Source: an uncultured Bacteroidales bacterium (GTDB lineage: Bacteria; Bacteroidota; Bacteroidia; Bacteroidales; F082). Taken from it: a stretch of 64,000 bases of DNA. The DNA lies in the NCBI GenBank assembly GCA_937896505.1, contig CALBNP010000137.1:1-64000 (forward strand). Reading direction: 5' to 3'. Shown here piece after piece: positions 25,112 through 33,148 of this stretch; the first letter of the stretch is position 1, and every line of letters starts with the position of its first letter. The notes below the pieces were generated by a model. That model saw only the letters and a program-made list of their open reading frames with translations. It was not told the DNA's origin and did not search any database. The translations under genes were made by a program, and so were the position numbers.

Positions 25112-25735
25112 TTATTTGTTGTTGTCTTGCAGTTCGGGATGGCGCGTGCGCTGGATCCAGATGATGATGCCTACGATGATGAGTGCCATGGGCGGCAAAA
25201 TCATCAGACCGTTGTTCATGTAGCCAGCGTCGTAGAACGATTGTGGAATGACGCGATAGCCAAACAATGTACCGGAACCAAGCAGCTCGCGGAAAAAGGC
25301 CACGATGATGAGAATGAGGCTGTATCCCAATCCGTTGCCCAATCCGTCGAGGAACGATTCCCAAGGCTTGTGCGACATGGCAAAGGCTTCCAATCGGCCC
25401 ATCACGATGCAGTTGGTGATGATAAGTCCGACAAAGACTGAAAGCTGCTTGCTGACGTCATACACAAAGGCTTTGAGGAATTGATCGACTAAGATGACCA
25501 AGGCCGCCACGACTACCAATTGAACGATGATGCGGATGCGCGATGGGATGCCTTTGCGGAGGCAGGAAATGATGAGGTTGGAAAAAGCTGTGACCACGGT
25601 GACTGAAATGCCCATCACCAAAGCGGGCTTCAGTTTCGCAGTGACAGCGAGGCACGAGCAGATTCCCAATACCAAAACGGTAATCGGGTTGGTCTTGCGT
25701 AAAGGCTCTATGATAAGTTTCTTGAAGTTGCTCAT
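25112..25735 (-). CDS. nqrD: Na+-NQR subunit D
   Basis: A 207-residue membrane subunit with about six transmembrane helices, paired with NqrE. The conserved cysteines occur in LGICSCLAV and LIITNCIVMGR, matching the iron-binding positions of the family. The first codons overlap the end of nqrC by 4 bp (ATGA type), which implies translational coupling. Confidence 0.95.
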   Translation of the reverse strand: MSNFKKLIIEPLRKTNPITVLVLGICSCLAVTAKLKPALVMGISVTVVTAFSNLIISCLRKGIPSRIRIIVQLVVVAALVILVDQFLKAFVYDVSKQLSVFVGLIITNCIVMGRLEAFAMSHKPWESFLDGLGNGLGYSLILIIVAFFRELLGSGTLFGYRVIPQSFYDAGYMNNGLMILPPMALIIVGIIIWIQRTRHPELQDNNK

Positions 25736-26460
25736 TTTTTAATCCTTTCGAAATAAGGTAGATAGCATCGCAAAGTGTTTTCAATCATCTCATCGACGCC
25801 TTTTGAAGTGATGGAGCCACCAGTGATGGCATCGACGGCATGGTCGCAGTCGGCTTCAGGCAGACTCGCTATGCCGCCTTTCTGTACCTTGATGGAAACG
25901 AACTTGTTGCCTTTCATGATGGTTTTGCCGGCAAATTGTTTTTGGAATCTTTCGGATGTGATTTCGCCGCCGAGGCCTGGCGTTTCGGATGCGTGGTCGA
26001 AATTGGCTCCGAGGACCGTGTTGCCGTCGGCTGCGATGGCGATATAGCCCCAAATGGCGCCCCAAAGACCAGTTCCTCGCAAAGGAATCACATAGGCCAA
26101 GTTGGTGTCGGTGTTGATGAGAAACAGCGGAAGTCCGTAGGGTTTGCCTTGCTCCTTGTTATAAAGCTCTTGTTTCAGGTCGGTGTCGAAAGCTTTGCCC
26201 GACTCGTCGATGACATTGCCTTTGTCGTCCAGCAAGAACATTGCAGTGCATTGTTTTTCGAACAGTTGCTTGGCATTGTCGGCATTGACATTAGGAATGC
26301 CTGCGGCACTCAGGATGTTGATTTTCTTCTCGTTGTCCTTGTTGTTCTTTTGGTAGGGTGCCAAGAAGATGGCCGCCACAGAAAGCAAGGCCGCCACGAC
26401 GATGACCAAGATGGTGGAATACATGAAGATGTATCGGTTGCTGTTGATGTCTTTTTTCAT
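25732..26460 (-). CDS. nqrC: Na+-NQR subunit C (flavinylated)
   Basis: A 242-residue subunit with one N-terminal transmembrane helix (about 13-33) and a periplasmic FMN-binding domain. In this family ApbE attaches FMN covalently to a Thr in a D-x-x-S/T-G-A-T motif. Here the motif reads DAITGGSITSKG, with Ser216 at the expected attachment position and Gly in place of Ala. The rest, such as GLWGAIWGYIAI and ATPGLGGEI-like SETPGLGGEI, is normal. It overlaps nqrB and nqrD by 4 bp each. No apbE gene is in the window. Confidence 0.95.
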   Translation of the reverse strand: MKKDINSNRYIFMYSTILVIVVAALLSVAAIFLAPYQKNNKDNEKKINILSAAGIPNVNADNAKQLFEKQCTAMFLLDDKGNVIDESGKAFDTDLKQELYNKEQGKPYGLPLFLINTDTNLAYVIPLRGTGLWGAIWGYIAIAADGNTVLGANFDHASETPGLGGEITSERFQKQFAGKTIMKGNKFVSIKVQKGGIASLPEADCDHAVDAITGGSITSKGVDEMIENTLRCYLPYFERIKK

Positions 26461-27680
26461 TTTGTCGTGGTTTTAGAGTTGATTTTAGCGCGTTTTTGGC
26501 GCATCTTGATATTGCGGGCCACAACACAATGGTCGATGAGTGGCGCAAAGACATTCATGAGCAGGATGGCCAGCATCATGCCTTCGGCGTAGGCCGGATT
26601 GATGACGCGTATCATGACGGCAAAGATGCCTATCAGCAAGCCATAAATCCATTTTCCGGTGTTGGTTTGTGGTGCAGTGACGGGGTCGGTGGCCATGAAA
26701 ACGGCACCGAACATGAAACCGCCCATCAGCAAATGGTAATAGAACGGGAGTTGCATGTAAGGTGTGGCTCCGATAGCATTGAAAACCAATCCCATTCCGA
26801 TGGCGCCTGCAAAAACCGACACCATGATGCGCCAGCTGGCGATGCCGGTGATGAGCAGCAGAATGGCTCCAAGCAGGATGGCGATTTTTGAGGTTTCGCC
26901 TAAACTGCCAGGAATGCCGCCCCAAAACATAGTCCATGCTGAGGGAAGGTCGGTGCTGCCATTGGCCAAAAGTCCTAAAGGAGTTGGCCCCGTTGTCGCG
27001 TCAGGCAAGTTGGCAATCCAAACCTTGTCGCCCGACATGCATGATGGATAAGCGAAAAAGAGGAAAGCACGGGCTGTGAGGGCTGGGTTGACGATGTTCA
27101 TCCCCGTGCCGCCAAAGGCTTCCTTGCCGATGATGACGGCGAAGGCGGTGGCCAAGGCGACCATCCATAAAGGAATGTCGGGAGGCAACACGAGTGGAAT
27201 CAACAAGCCTGTCACTAGGAATCCTTCGTTGACTTCGTGGTGGCGTATTTGTGCGAAGATGAATTCGATGGCGAGGCCGACAACGTAGGAAACAACGAAT
27301 GTCGGAAGGGCTTTGGCCAAGCCGAAACCTAACATCTTCCAGAAACTGACGCTTTCGGTTGTGGCGATGAAATGCTGGTATCCGACATTCCAGATGCCGA
27401 ATAGGACGGTGGGCATCAAGGCGATGACTACGAAAATCATGGTGCGCTTGAGGTCGATGGCATCGCGTATCTGGCAACCTTTCCTTGTGGTTTTGTCGGG
27501 AACGAAGAGGAAACTCTCGAAGGCTTCGAAGGTCGATTGCAGCCAACTGAATCTCCCGCCTTCCACAAAGTTAGGCTTAATTTGGCTGACATAGCGGCGC
27601 AAGCCGCTGACGTGGTCTTTCAGCGTGCCGCCTTGTTCCTTATCGGAAGCGATGAAGAAATCGCGGAAATTCTTTTTCAT
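26457..27680 (-). CDS. nqrB: Na+-NQR subunit B (flavinylated membrane subunit)
   Basis: A ~407-residue membrane subunit with about ten helices, carrying covalent FMN and riboflavin and forming the main Na+ path. The GSLGETS segment near the middle matches the FMN attachment site (Thr) of other NqrB proteins. The N-terminal cytoplasmic segment before the first helix is ~60 residues. The ATG at 27680 overlaps the nqrA stop as TGATG; a GTG one codon earlier is possible. Confidence 0.95.
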   Translation of the reverse strand: MKKNFRDFFIASDKEQGGTLKDHVSGLRRYVSQIKPNFVEGGRFSWLQSTFEAFESFLFVPDKTTRKGCQIRDAIDLKRTMIFVVIALMPTVLFGIWNVGYQHFIATTESVSFWKMLGFGLAKALPTFVVSYVVGLAIEFIFAQIRHHEVNEGFLVTGLLIPLVLPPDIPLWMVALATAFAVIIGKEAFGGTGMNIVNPALTARAFLFFAYPSCMSGDKVWIANLPDATTGPTPLGLLANGSTDLPSAWTMFWGGIPGSLGETSKIAILLGAILLLITGIASWRIMVSVFAGAIGMGLVFNAIGATPYMQLPFYYHLLMGGFMFGAVFMATDPVTAPQTNTGKWIYGLLIGIFAVMIRVINPAYAEGMMLAILLMNVFAPLIDHCVVARNIKMRQKRAKINSKTTTK

Positions 27681-29047
27681 CACTCATTCTCCTTTCTCAC
27701 CAAATCCAATCCTTTGCGGATGATTTGCTGTATGTCGGTTTTTGATGTGTCGATGAACTCGCACAGTGCAAAGTCCTCTTCGTCAACTTCGTAGATGCCG
27801 AGGTTTTCCATCAGGTCGATGTCTTCGATGATGCAGGCCTTGATGAGTTGCAAAGGCAAGATGTCGAAAGGGAAGACTTTTTCGAACTCACCGGTCACTA
27901 CGAATGGCCGTTCTTCGCCGTGCATGTTGGTGTCTAATTCGTAATTAGGATGCAGCATTCTCGGGACAAAGGCGGAAGGGAAGGTGCGCGAAACGCTGAA
28001 TTTCTTGAATCCTGGCCATATCCAACCGAGCATCTCTTGGCGGTTGTCGCCTTCGGGAATGACGCTCAACATGTTGTGATAGAAACCGATGAAGTCGTTT
28101 CCGCTGACAGCTTTTCCAATCAGCACATTTCCGCTGACGATGCGCTGGTGGTCGTCTTTGAGGTTGTCAGCGACCATGTTCCCGATTTGGGCACCAATCG
28201 TAGTGCGAATGTAATGTGGCTTTTGCAATCCCGTCCCGGCGACTGTATAAATGCGGCTGAAATCGAGAATACCGGTGCGGAAATAATGCCCGATGTTGAT
28301 GACATCGGCTAAGGTGCAATACCAAACGATATCGCCTTTGTTGATGGGACAAATCCTGTTGATTTGTGTTCCTATATTGCCCGATGGATGTGGCCCGCTA
28401 AAAGTGTGAATGTTCACGTTCTTGGCTTTGAGCAACACCTCTGATTTTGTCTTTTCGGCATGGATGCAAAGGTGCAATTTCTTGCCGCTCAATATGGAAA
28501 GCACTTCAAGACCTTTTTGCAGCGAGTCGGGGAAATGCTCGGCGATGAAATCCAAATCGGGAGCCAAAGGCGACGAGTCGAAGGCGGAGATGAAGAATGC
28601 CTTGGGCGTGTCGTCGGGATTGGCGATGGTGGAATAGGGACGTTGGCGAATCATGGGCCAGAGGCCGGTTTCCAACATCTTCTGAATGATGTCATCCCGC
28701 TTCATCGCGTCTGCTGAATTATTTCCTTTGGTTTCTGAGGCGCGATGAATCGCGTCTCTACATTCTATTACGACCGCTTGCAGCAGGCGTTTTTCGCCGC
28801 GGCGTATTTCTTTGACGAAGCCGTTCACAGGCGAGGTGAACGTAATGCGCTCGTCGTGCTTGTCGATGAAAAGCGGTGTGCCGACTTCAACCGCATCGCC
28901 TTCCTGTACAAGAAGACGTGGTGTAACTCCAATGAAATCAGTTGGTTGAATGGCGCAAAACTTCGCTTCAAGGCACTCGACGACTTTCTCCGCTTGGCCT
29001 TTCAGCTTGATGTCTAATCCTTGCTTGATTTTGATGACTTGTGTCAT
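27680..29047 (-). CDS. nqrA: Na+-NQR subunit A
   Basis: A 455-residue cytoplasmic subunit of Na+-NQR. It starts MTQVIKIKQGLDIKLKG, typical of the family, and has the conserved FDGPHPAG-like segment FSGPHPSGNIGTQ. It is the first gene of the operon, with its promoter at 29062-29070 and a very short leader. Residues ~96-104 (CRDAIHRAS) are encoded by a dispersed palindromic repeat; that linker is variable in the family, and its length here matches what I recall of the Vibrio protein. Six upstream codons open in frame would overlap the promoter, so I chose 29047. Confidence 0.94.
   Translation of the reverse strand: MTQVIKIKQGLDIKLKGQAEKVVECLEAKFCAIQPTDFIGVTPRLLVQEGDAVEVGTPLFIDKHDERITFTSPVNGFVKEIRRGEKRLLQAVVIECRDAIHRASETKGNNSADAMKRDDIIQKMLETGLWPMIRQRPYSTIANPDDTPKAFFISAFDSSPLAPDLDFIAEHFPDSLQKGLEVLSILSGKKLHLCIHAEKTKSEVLLKAKNVNIHTFSGPHPSGNIGTQINRICPINKGDIVWYCTLADVINIGHYFRTGILDFSRIYTVAGTGLQKPHYIRTTIGAQIGNMVADNLKDDHQRIVSGNVLIGKAVSGNDFIGFYHNMLSVIPEGDNRQEMLGWIWPGFKKFSVSRTFPSAFVPRMLHPNYELDTNMHGEERPFVVTGEFEKVFPFDILPLQLIKACIIEDIDLMENLGIYEVDEEDFALCEFIDTSKTDIQQIIRKGLDLVRKENE
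28737..28761. repeat. GAGACGCG-type palindrome inside nqrA
   Basis: The 25 bp read GAGGCGCGATGAATCGCG then TCTCTAC. On the minus strand the ends GTAGAGACGCG and CGCGCCTC match the 5787-5854 element, with a different 6-bp loop (ATTCAT in place of CCATGG). It is in frame and translated within nqrA. Confidence 0.75.
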
Positions 29048-29061
29048 GGCATTTATTTGCC

Positions 29062-29070
29062 GCAAAGATA
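29062..29070 (-). promoter_or_regulatory. -7 element of the nqr operon
   Basis: The minus strand reads TATCTTTGC. With a TSS near 29056 the leader before nqrA is only about 9 nt. Confidence 0.65.
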
Positions 29071-29088
29071 CGATAAAAACTAATTCAT

Positions 29089-29889
29089 TTAATTTCCGCC
29101 ATAATACAATCTCGCATTGATTCTGCGGCAGAATGCAGCGTAAATCTCACCTTCCATATTGGTCAGTTGACCGAACCATGCGCTATAATTCGGGTCATCC
29201 GCAGCTTTCTCGTCCAAAACCTTTTTTGAATATTCGCCTCTCGATAACATAAGATCGGTTTGTTCTTTTGATATGCGCATCATTTCTTCCTGCGATTTGC
29301 CCATTTTAGCAATCTTCTTTTCAAGGGCTTCGCATCTTTTGTTGGCATAATCCGTCACATTTGCCGCAATCGTGTTGAACAGTTCTTGCGACTTGTTCAG
29401 CGCACCTTGCTCTTCCAATTCATTTGCCTGTTCCTCAACGGTTTTTACCTTTTCTTCAATGACTTGCCTTTGCACTTCAATTGTCTCCGTCTGTTCTTTC
29501 AACTTAATTGCTTGTTCTTCAACACTCTTCGTTTGTTCGTTGAATGACTTCGCTTTTTCTTCCAAAGCAATAGTCTGTTGTGCGATAGCTTCTCTTTGTT
29601 CGTCTAATGTTTTGCGTTGACCATTCTGGATTAAAGTCAGGGAATCCATGCGGTTGGTTACTGAATCCAATTGTTTGGAAAGTAGTGAGTTGTTGTTTCT
29701 CAGTGCGTTGATGTTTTCGTCTTGTTTGCTGAAAGCCAATGCGACACCGAAAATGATGAGTGCTATTAGTAGGAGAATTGAGATGAAGATGCCTTTCCTG
29801 TCAAGCAGTTTCTGTTTGATTTCCTTTGCCGACTGAAAGCGTTTTTCGGGATTGAGGCATTCTGGGATGAGATGGAAAGAATCAATCAA
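29089..29889 (-). pseudogene. 5'-truncated Ser/Thr kinase remnant with coiled coil
   Basis: The frame begins with HLIPECLNPEKRFQSAKEI, which matches the last helix (subdomain XI) of Ser/Thr protein kinases, where a Cys-x-x-P-x-x-R-x-x-S pattern is usual. It continues into a transmembrane helix (about 33-53), a long coiled coil with repeating EEQxxxL-type heptads (about 60-165), and a short globular end. The rest of the kinase domain is absent: the only start is a TTG directly preceded by two in-frame stop codons, and the 140 bp upstream show no kinase sequence. The first ATG would start within the coiled coil. I read it as a relic, though a translated coiled-coil protein is not excluded. Confidence 0.6.
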
Positions 29890-30028
29890 TTATTATATTC
29901 GAACTCTTGCTAACAAAAATAACAATATAGTTGTAAATCATAGATCTTGGAACGATTTTTGTAATGAACATTTATGGCAATTCAAAAAATGAAAATAAAA
30001 GTATTATTTAAATCAAATTCAAATCATC

Positions 30029-30370
30029 ATGAAGAAATCCATTCTTTTTGGAGCTTTGGCATTCTTCGCCATCAGCGCAATGAGTGTCCAAAATGTTCAG
30101 GCTCAAGACAACACTAAGAAAAAGCCAGCCGCAACGACTACTACCGTCAAGAAACAAGACAAGCCGGCTGTAACCACAAATCAGGAAAAGAAGGAAGCAA
30201 CTCCTAAGGCTTGCGAAGGCAAGAAATGTGCCGAAGGCCACAAGTGCGGTGCCAAGAAGGCAGAACCAAAATCGTGCTGCGAAGCCGAGAAAAAGGCAAA
30301 GACTGAAAAGGCCGTGAAGCCTGAAGCAAAGAAAGCTGATGCTAAAAAGGCAGAAAATGCCGAAAAGTAA
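30029..30370 (+). CDS. Small secreted Lys/Ala-rich, Cys-containing protein
   Basis: A 113-residue protein with a clear signal peptide (about 1-25, ending VQAQ). The mature part is low-complexity: Lys, Ala, Thr and Glu rich, with a central cluster of five cysteines and one His in KACEGKKCAEGHKCG and KSCCEAEKK. The cluster could bind metal or form disulfides. The C-terminal end is a KAxxKKA-like repeat. I recognise no family. It is monocistronic and followed by two hairpins. Such proteins are common, poorly studied periplasmic products. Confidence 0.7.
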   Translation: MKKSILFGALAFFAISAMSVQNVQAQDNTKKKPAATTTTVKKQDKPAVTTNQEKKEATPKACEGKKCAEGHKCGAKKAEPKSCCEAEKKAKTEKAVKPEAKKADAKKAENAEK

Positions 30371-30397
30371 GCAATCGTTTTTTTTGATTCAAACGAT

Positions 30398-30437
30398 GAA
30401 GGGGAGGATGTGAGTATCTTCCCCTTCAATGTTTTTT
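30398..30437. terminator. Terminator between secreted protein and polyprenyl synthetase
   Basis: GAAGGGGAGGA (30398-30408) pairs with TCTTCCCCTTC (30417-30427) with one mismatch, followed by TTTTTT at 30432. A weaker hairpin ATCGTTT/AAACGAT precedes it (30374-30397). It separates convergent genes. Confidence 0.75.
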
Positions 30438-30449
30438 ATCGGATAGTCT

Positions 30450-31421
30450 TTACTTCTTCCTTCCGGCAAGTTTTTCGGCATAGCTCCTTAGGTGAGCCTT
30501 CTTTTCTTCGGGCAAGTCGATGGAATCGAGGGCCGCAAAGGCCTTTTGGTCGTATTCTGCCATCACTTCTTCGACGGCTTCCTTCACATGCAACCGGTCG
30601 TAGATGGCTTTCACTTCGGCAATCTTTTCTTCTTCGTCGTGGTCGATGTGCATTTTGAACAGGTCAGTGAGACGCTTGCGGTCGCGCTCGGTAGCCAGTT
30701 CCAGAGCTTTCAGATAAAGGTAGGTCTTCTTGTTGTCGGCTATGTCGCCGCCATGACGTTTTCCGAACACTTCCACATCGCTGTAAAGGTCGAGAATGTC
30801 GTCTTGCAGTTGGAAGCTGATGCCGAGGGCAATGCCGAAATCGTAGATGGCTTGCTGGTTTTTCGGGTTGGCACCTGCCAGCATGGCACCCATTTGCAGA
30901 CTCGTGGCAAGCAGCACGGCAGTCTTGAGTCGAATCATTTCCAAATATTCGTCGATGCTGACTTTGCCTTGGGTTTCGTAGTTGAGGTCGTATTGTTGGC
31001 CTTCGCACACCTCGCGAGCCACCTTGCCGAGCATCAGGGCAGCTTCTGCGCCTTTAGGTGCTTTCAGCGCAAACTCGAAAGCCATCGCAAGCATGTTATC
31101 ACCCGAAAGGATGGCGATGTCGGAATTCCATTTCTGATACACCGTAGGCAGACCGCGGCGCACGGGAGCCTTGTCCATGATGTCGTCGTGTATCAAGGTG
31201 AAGTTGTGGAAGGTTTCTAAAGCCAAGGCTGGCCAGAGGGCATCCTCTTCTTTCCCGCCAAAAAGGTCGTTTGCCAAGAGGCAGAGCATCGGACGGAGGC
31301 GTTTCCCGGGCTGCATGAGGGTATATGAAATAGGTGCGTATAACTCGGCTGGTTGCCCGTTAAGGTCGCTTTGGGCTAAAAAATCAGCGAAATGTTGTTG
31401 TAGTTGCTGTATTTTTTCCAT
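30450..31421 (-). CDS. Polyprenyl (trans-isoprenyl) diphosphate synthase
   Basis: A 323-residue all-helical prenyltransferase that condenses isopentenyl diphosphate onto an allylic primer. The first aspartate-rich motif is LIHDDIMDKAPVRRG and the second is FQLQDDILDLYSD, with GKRLRPML at the N-terminus. The chain length (farnesyl, geranylgeranyl or longer, for quinones) cannot be fixed by eye. The start MEKIQQLQQHF at 31421 follows the predicted TSS. The 3' end converges on the gene at 30029 across a terminator. Confidence 0.92.
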   Translation of the reverse strand: MEKIQQLQQHFADFLAQSDLNGQPAELYAPISYTLMQPGKRLRPMLCLLANDLFGGKEEDALWPALALETFHNFTLIHDDIMDKAPVRRGLPTVYQKWNSDIAILSGDNMLAMAFEFALKAPKGAEAALMLGKVAREVCEGQQYDLNYETQGKVSIDEYLEMIRLKTAVLLATSLQMGAMLAGANPKNQQAIYDFGIALGISFQLQDDILDLYSDVEVFGKRHGGDIADNKKTYLYLKALELATERDRKRLTDLFKMHIDHDEEEKIAEVKAIYDRLHVKEAVEEVMAEYDQKAFAALDSIDLPEEKKAHLRSYAEKLAGRKK

Positions 31422-31430
31422 GATAAGTTC

Positions 31431-31439
31431 TATTTTTGC
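31431..31439 (+). promoter_or_regulatory. -7 element for lipoprotein gene at 31526
   Basis: TATTTTTGC on the plus strand. It is only 4 bp from the minus-strand element at 31444-31451, so the two promoters overlap. Confidence 0.5.
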
Positions 31440-31443
31440 TGCA

Positions 31444-31451
31444 CAAAAGTA
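31444..31451 (-). promoter_or_regulatory. -7 element for polyprenyl synthase
   Basis: The minus strand reads TACTTTTG, giving a TSS near 31437 and a ~16-nt leader. Confidence 0.5.
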
Positions 31452-31525
31452 AAGAATTATTGCCAATCTATCCTATTTGGTGCGAAATTTGTAATATTTG
31501 TATGTTTTTAATTCATTCTTTGACT

Positions 31526-32575
31526 ATGAAATATCTCAGCTTTTTTTCAGCCATTGCGCTTTGCGTTTTAACTGTTTCGTGCAATTCATACAAGAAACTC
31601 TATGAAGCACAGGAATATGACCAAGTGATACAAAACTTGTCGCCCAAGATTTGTGATGGTGACTTGAACCCCAAACACATCAACTGGGTTGCGGCATCGT
31701 ATCATAAGGCCAACCAAGCCGACCACGACCGCATTCAGGAACTGAAGGCCGTGGGGCAGCCGGATGCATGGCCCGAGATCTACCAGCGTTATTCCAGCAT
31801 GGCAGGCCGTTACGAGGCTTTGTCGTGTTTGCCTGCGCAACTGAAAAAGGACATCAACTACGTTCCTCTCAATCTCAACGAGGAGATGACGATGGCCCGC
31901 AACAAGGCGGAAGCCTACTTGATGGCCAAAATCAACCAGTTGTTGGCTACACGTAACCCCGACGATGCGGCTGAGGCGGAATCGTATATCTTGCAACTGC
32001 GCCGTACCGTTCCTTCAAATTCGCATATCATGGAATATAGGCGTGCGGCCATGCTCCGTCAGGCCGAAAAGGTGTTGGTCAGCTTCGATAACGACAAGGA
32101 GTTGCTTTTGCCGCGTGGTTTTGCTGGCGAACTGCTTGCTTTTGAGGCCAATACCTTGCCAGCTAACATCAGCAATTTCGAGGAAAGAGGCAAGCGTTAT
32201 GATGTGTGCGTTTATGTCGTGCTGAAAGATGCCGTGTGCAAACCAGACCATCTCGATAAGGTGAGTTTCAGCGAGACCAATAATGGCAAGAAGGCGCAAG
32301 TAACTGATTATACGATGAGTAAGAGTGCCACGATTTCGGGTGTGATTGAGTTTTACGACACTTCGCTGAAACGTGTACGCTTCTCATATCCTTTCGAGGT
32401 GACTTCCGACTTCAATTACCAATATACCACAATGGAAGGCGACCGCGAAGCTTGTTCGCAAGAGACTTTGTCCAAATTGGAGAATCCGACTTTGCCTTTC
32501 CCGACTGATGAGAGCCTGTTGCTCGATGCGGCAAAAAAACTAAACGATATAGTCGCTGCTGAGTTGAGAAGGTAA
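31526..32575 (+). CDS. Hypothetical lipoprotein
   Basis: A 349-residue predicted lipoprotein (lipobox LTVSC, Cys19). Residues ~20-110 look helical, with a TPR-like opening YKKLYEAQEYDQVIQNL. The middle holds AEAYLMAKINQLLATRN and further helices, and the C-terminal third is beta-rich. Possibly a TPR-plus-beta envelope protein; I know no named family. The ATG at 31526 is the one giving a lipoprotein signal. A REP-type hairpin cluster starts right after its stop. Confidence 0.7.
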   Translation: MKYLSFFSAIALCVLTVSCNSYKKLYEAQEYDQVIQNLSPKICDGDLNPKHINWVAASYHKANQADHDRIQELKAVGQPDAWPEIYQRYSSMAGRYEALSCLPAQLKKDINYVPLNLNEEMTMARNKAEAYLMAKINQLLATRNPDDAAEAESYILQLRRTVPSNSHIMEYRRAAMLRQAEKVLVSFDNDKELLLPRGFAGELLAFEANTLPANISNFEERGKRYDVCVYVVLKDAVCKPDHLDKVSFSETNNGKKAQVTDYTMSKSATISGVIEFYDTSLKRVRFSYPFEVTSDFNYQYTTMEGDREACSQETLSKLENPTLPFPTDESLLLDAAKKLNDIVAAELRR

Positions 32576-32578
32576 TGA

Positions 32579-32632
32579 AACCCCGAAGGGGTGATATACT
32601 TTTGGAGGCAGGTGGTGTAAACCCCTGCCGAC
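32579..32632. repeat. REP-type hairpins beside transposase 2
   Basis: Two small palindromes: ACCCC-GA-AGGGGT near 32579-32591 and GGCAGG...CCTGCC near 32609-32631. The first, with the following GAT, resembles the inner unit of the 9600-9717 palindrome next to transposase 1. They lie at the 3' side of the minus-strand transposase gene. Confidence 0.65.
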
Positions 32633-32645
32633 ATGTCACAAAAAA

Positions 32646-33101
32646 TCAATCTTCAAACGCATAGCGTTCATCATATTCAACATGATAAGCGTCCAAGAAT
32701 TGTTTGTATTCATCGACGAATGACTGCTTGTCGTGATGCGTTTTTTGGCATTTGATGTATTTCGATACTTTTTCTAAAACCGATGCACTGACACTGAACG
32801 CACCGTATCCTTCTTGCCACATAAATTGCTCATAGTAGGCATCTAAAGTTTTTATCCATCTGCTACTGTTAGATTTGATGGTACGTACGAAATCCGCTAA
32901 ACTCATTGTCTTTGGTAAAGATGCCAAAATATGGATGTGATCGGGACGACCACCTACCTGAATCGATACACCCTTGACATTGTGGATGATACCGCCTACA
33001 TAATCGAAGATACGTCCCAAATCTTCTTCGCGCATAGTGATGCTGGTGCATTTCGTGTGAAAAACGATGTGCATATATTGCTGTACTAATGTGCTTGCCA
33101 T
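32646..33101 (-). CDS. IS200-like / REP-associated tyrosine transposase, copy 2
   Basis: A 151-residue Y1-transposase with HUH motif PDHIHILASLP and candidate catalytic Tyr in VSKYIKCQKTHH. The length equals that of copy 1 and the identity is roughly half by eye, with the same EGYGAFSVS and YDERYAFED segments. REP-type hairpins flank both ends, at 32579-32632 and 33126-33148. No tnpB partner exists. It follows the DUF4296 lipoprotein on the same strand with no promoter visible. Confidence 0.88.
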   Translation of the reverse strand: MASTLVQQYMHIVFHTKCTSITMREEDLGRIFDYVGGIIHNVKGVSIQVGGRPDHIHILASLPKTMSLADFVRTIKSNSSRWIKTLDAYYEQFMWQEGYGAFSVSASVLEKVSKYIKCQKTHHDKQSFVDEYKQFLDAYHVEYDERYAFED

Positions 33102-33125
33102 GATGTTTGTTTGTTATTCGTGGAT

Positions 33126-33148
33126 GGCGAAGGTTTACACCATTCGCC
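33126..33148. repeat. Hairpin at the 5' side of transposase 2
   Basis: GGCGAA-GG...CC-ATTCGCC forms a near-perfect 23-bp palindrome. Its last base is part of the DUF4296 stop codon. It shares CACCATTCGCCT with the hairpin array at 63056-63099. Confidence 0.6.
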
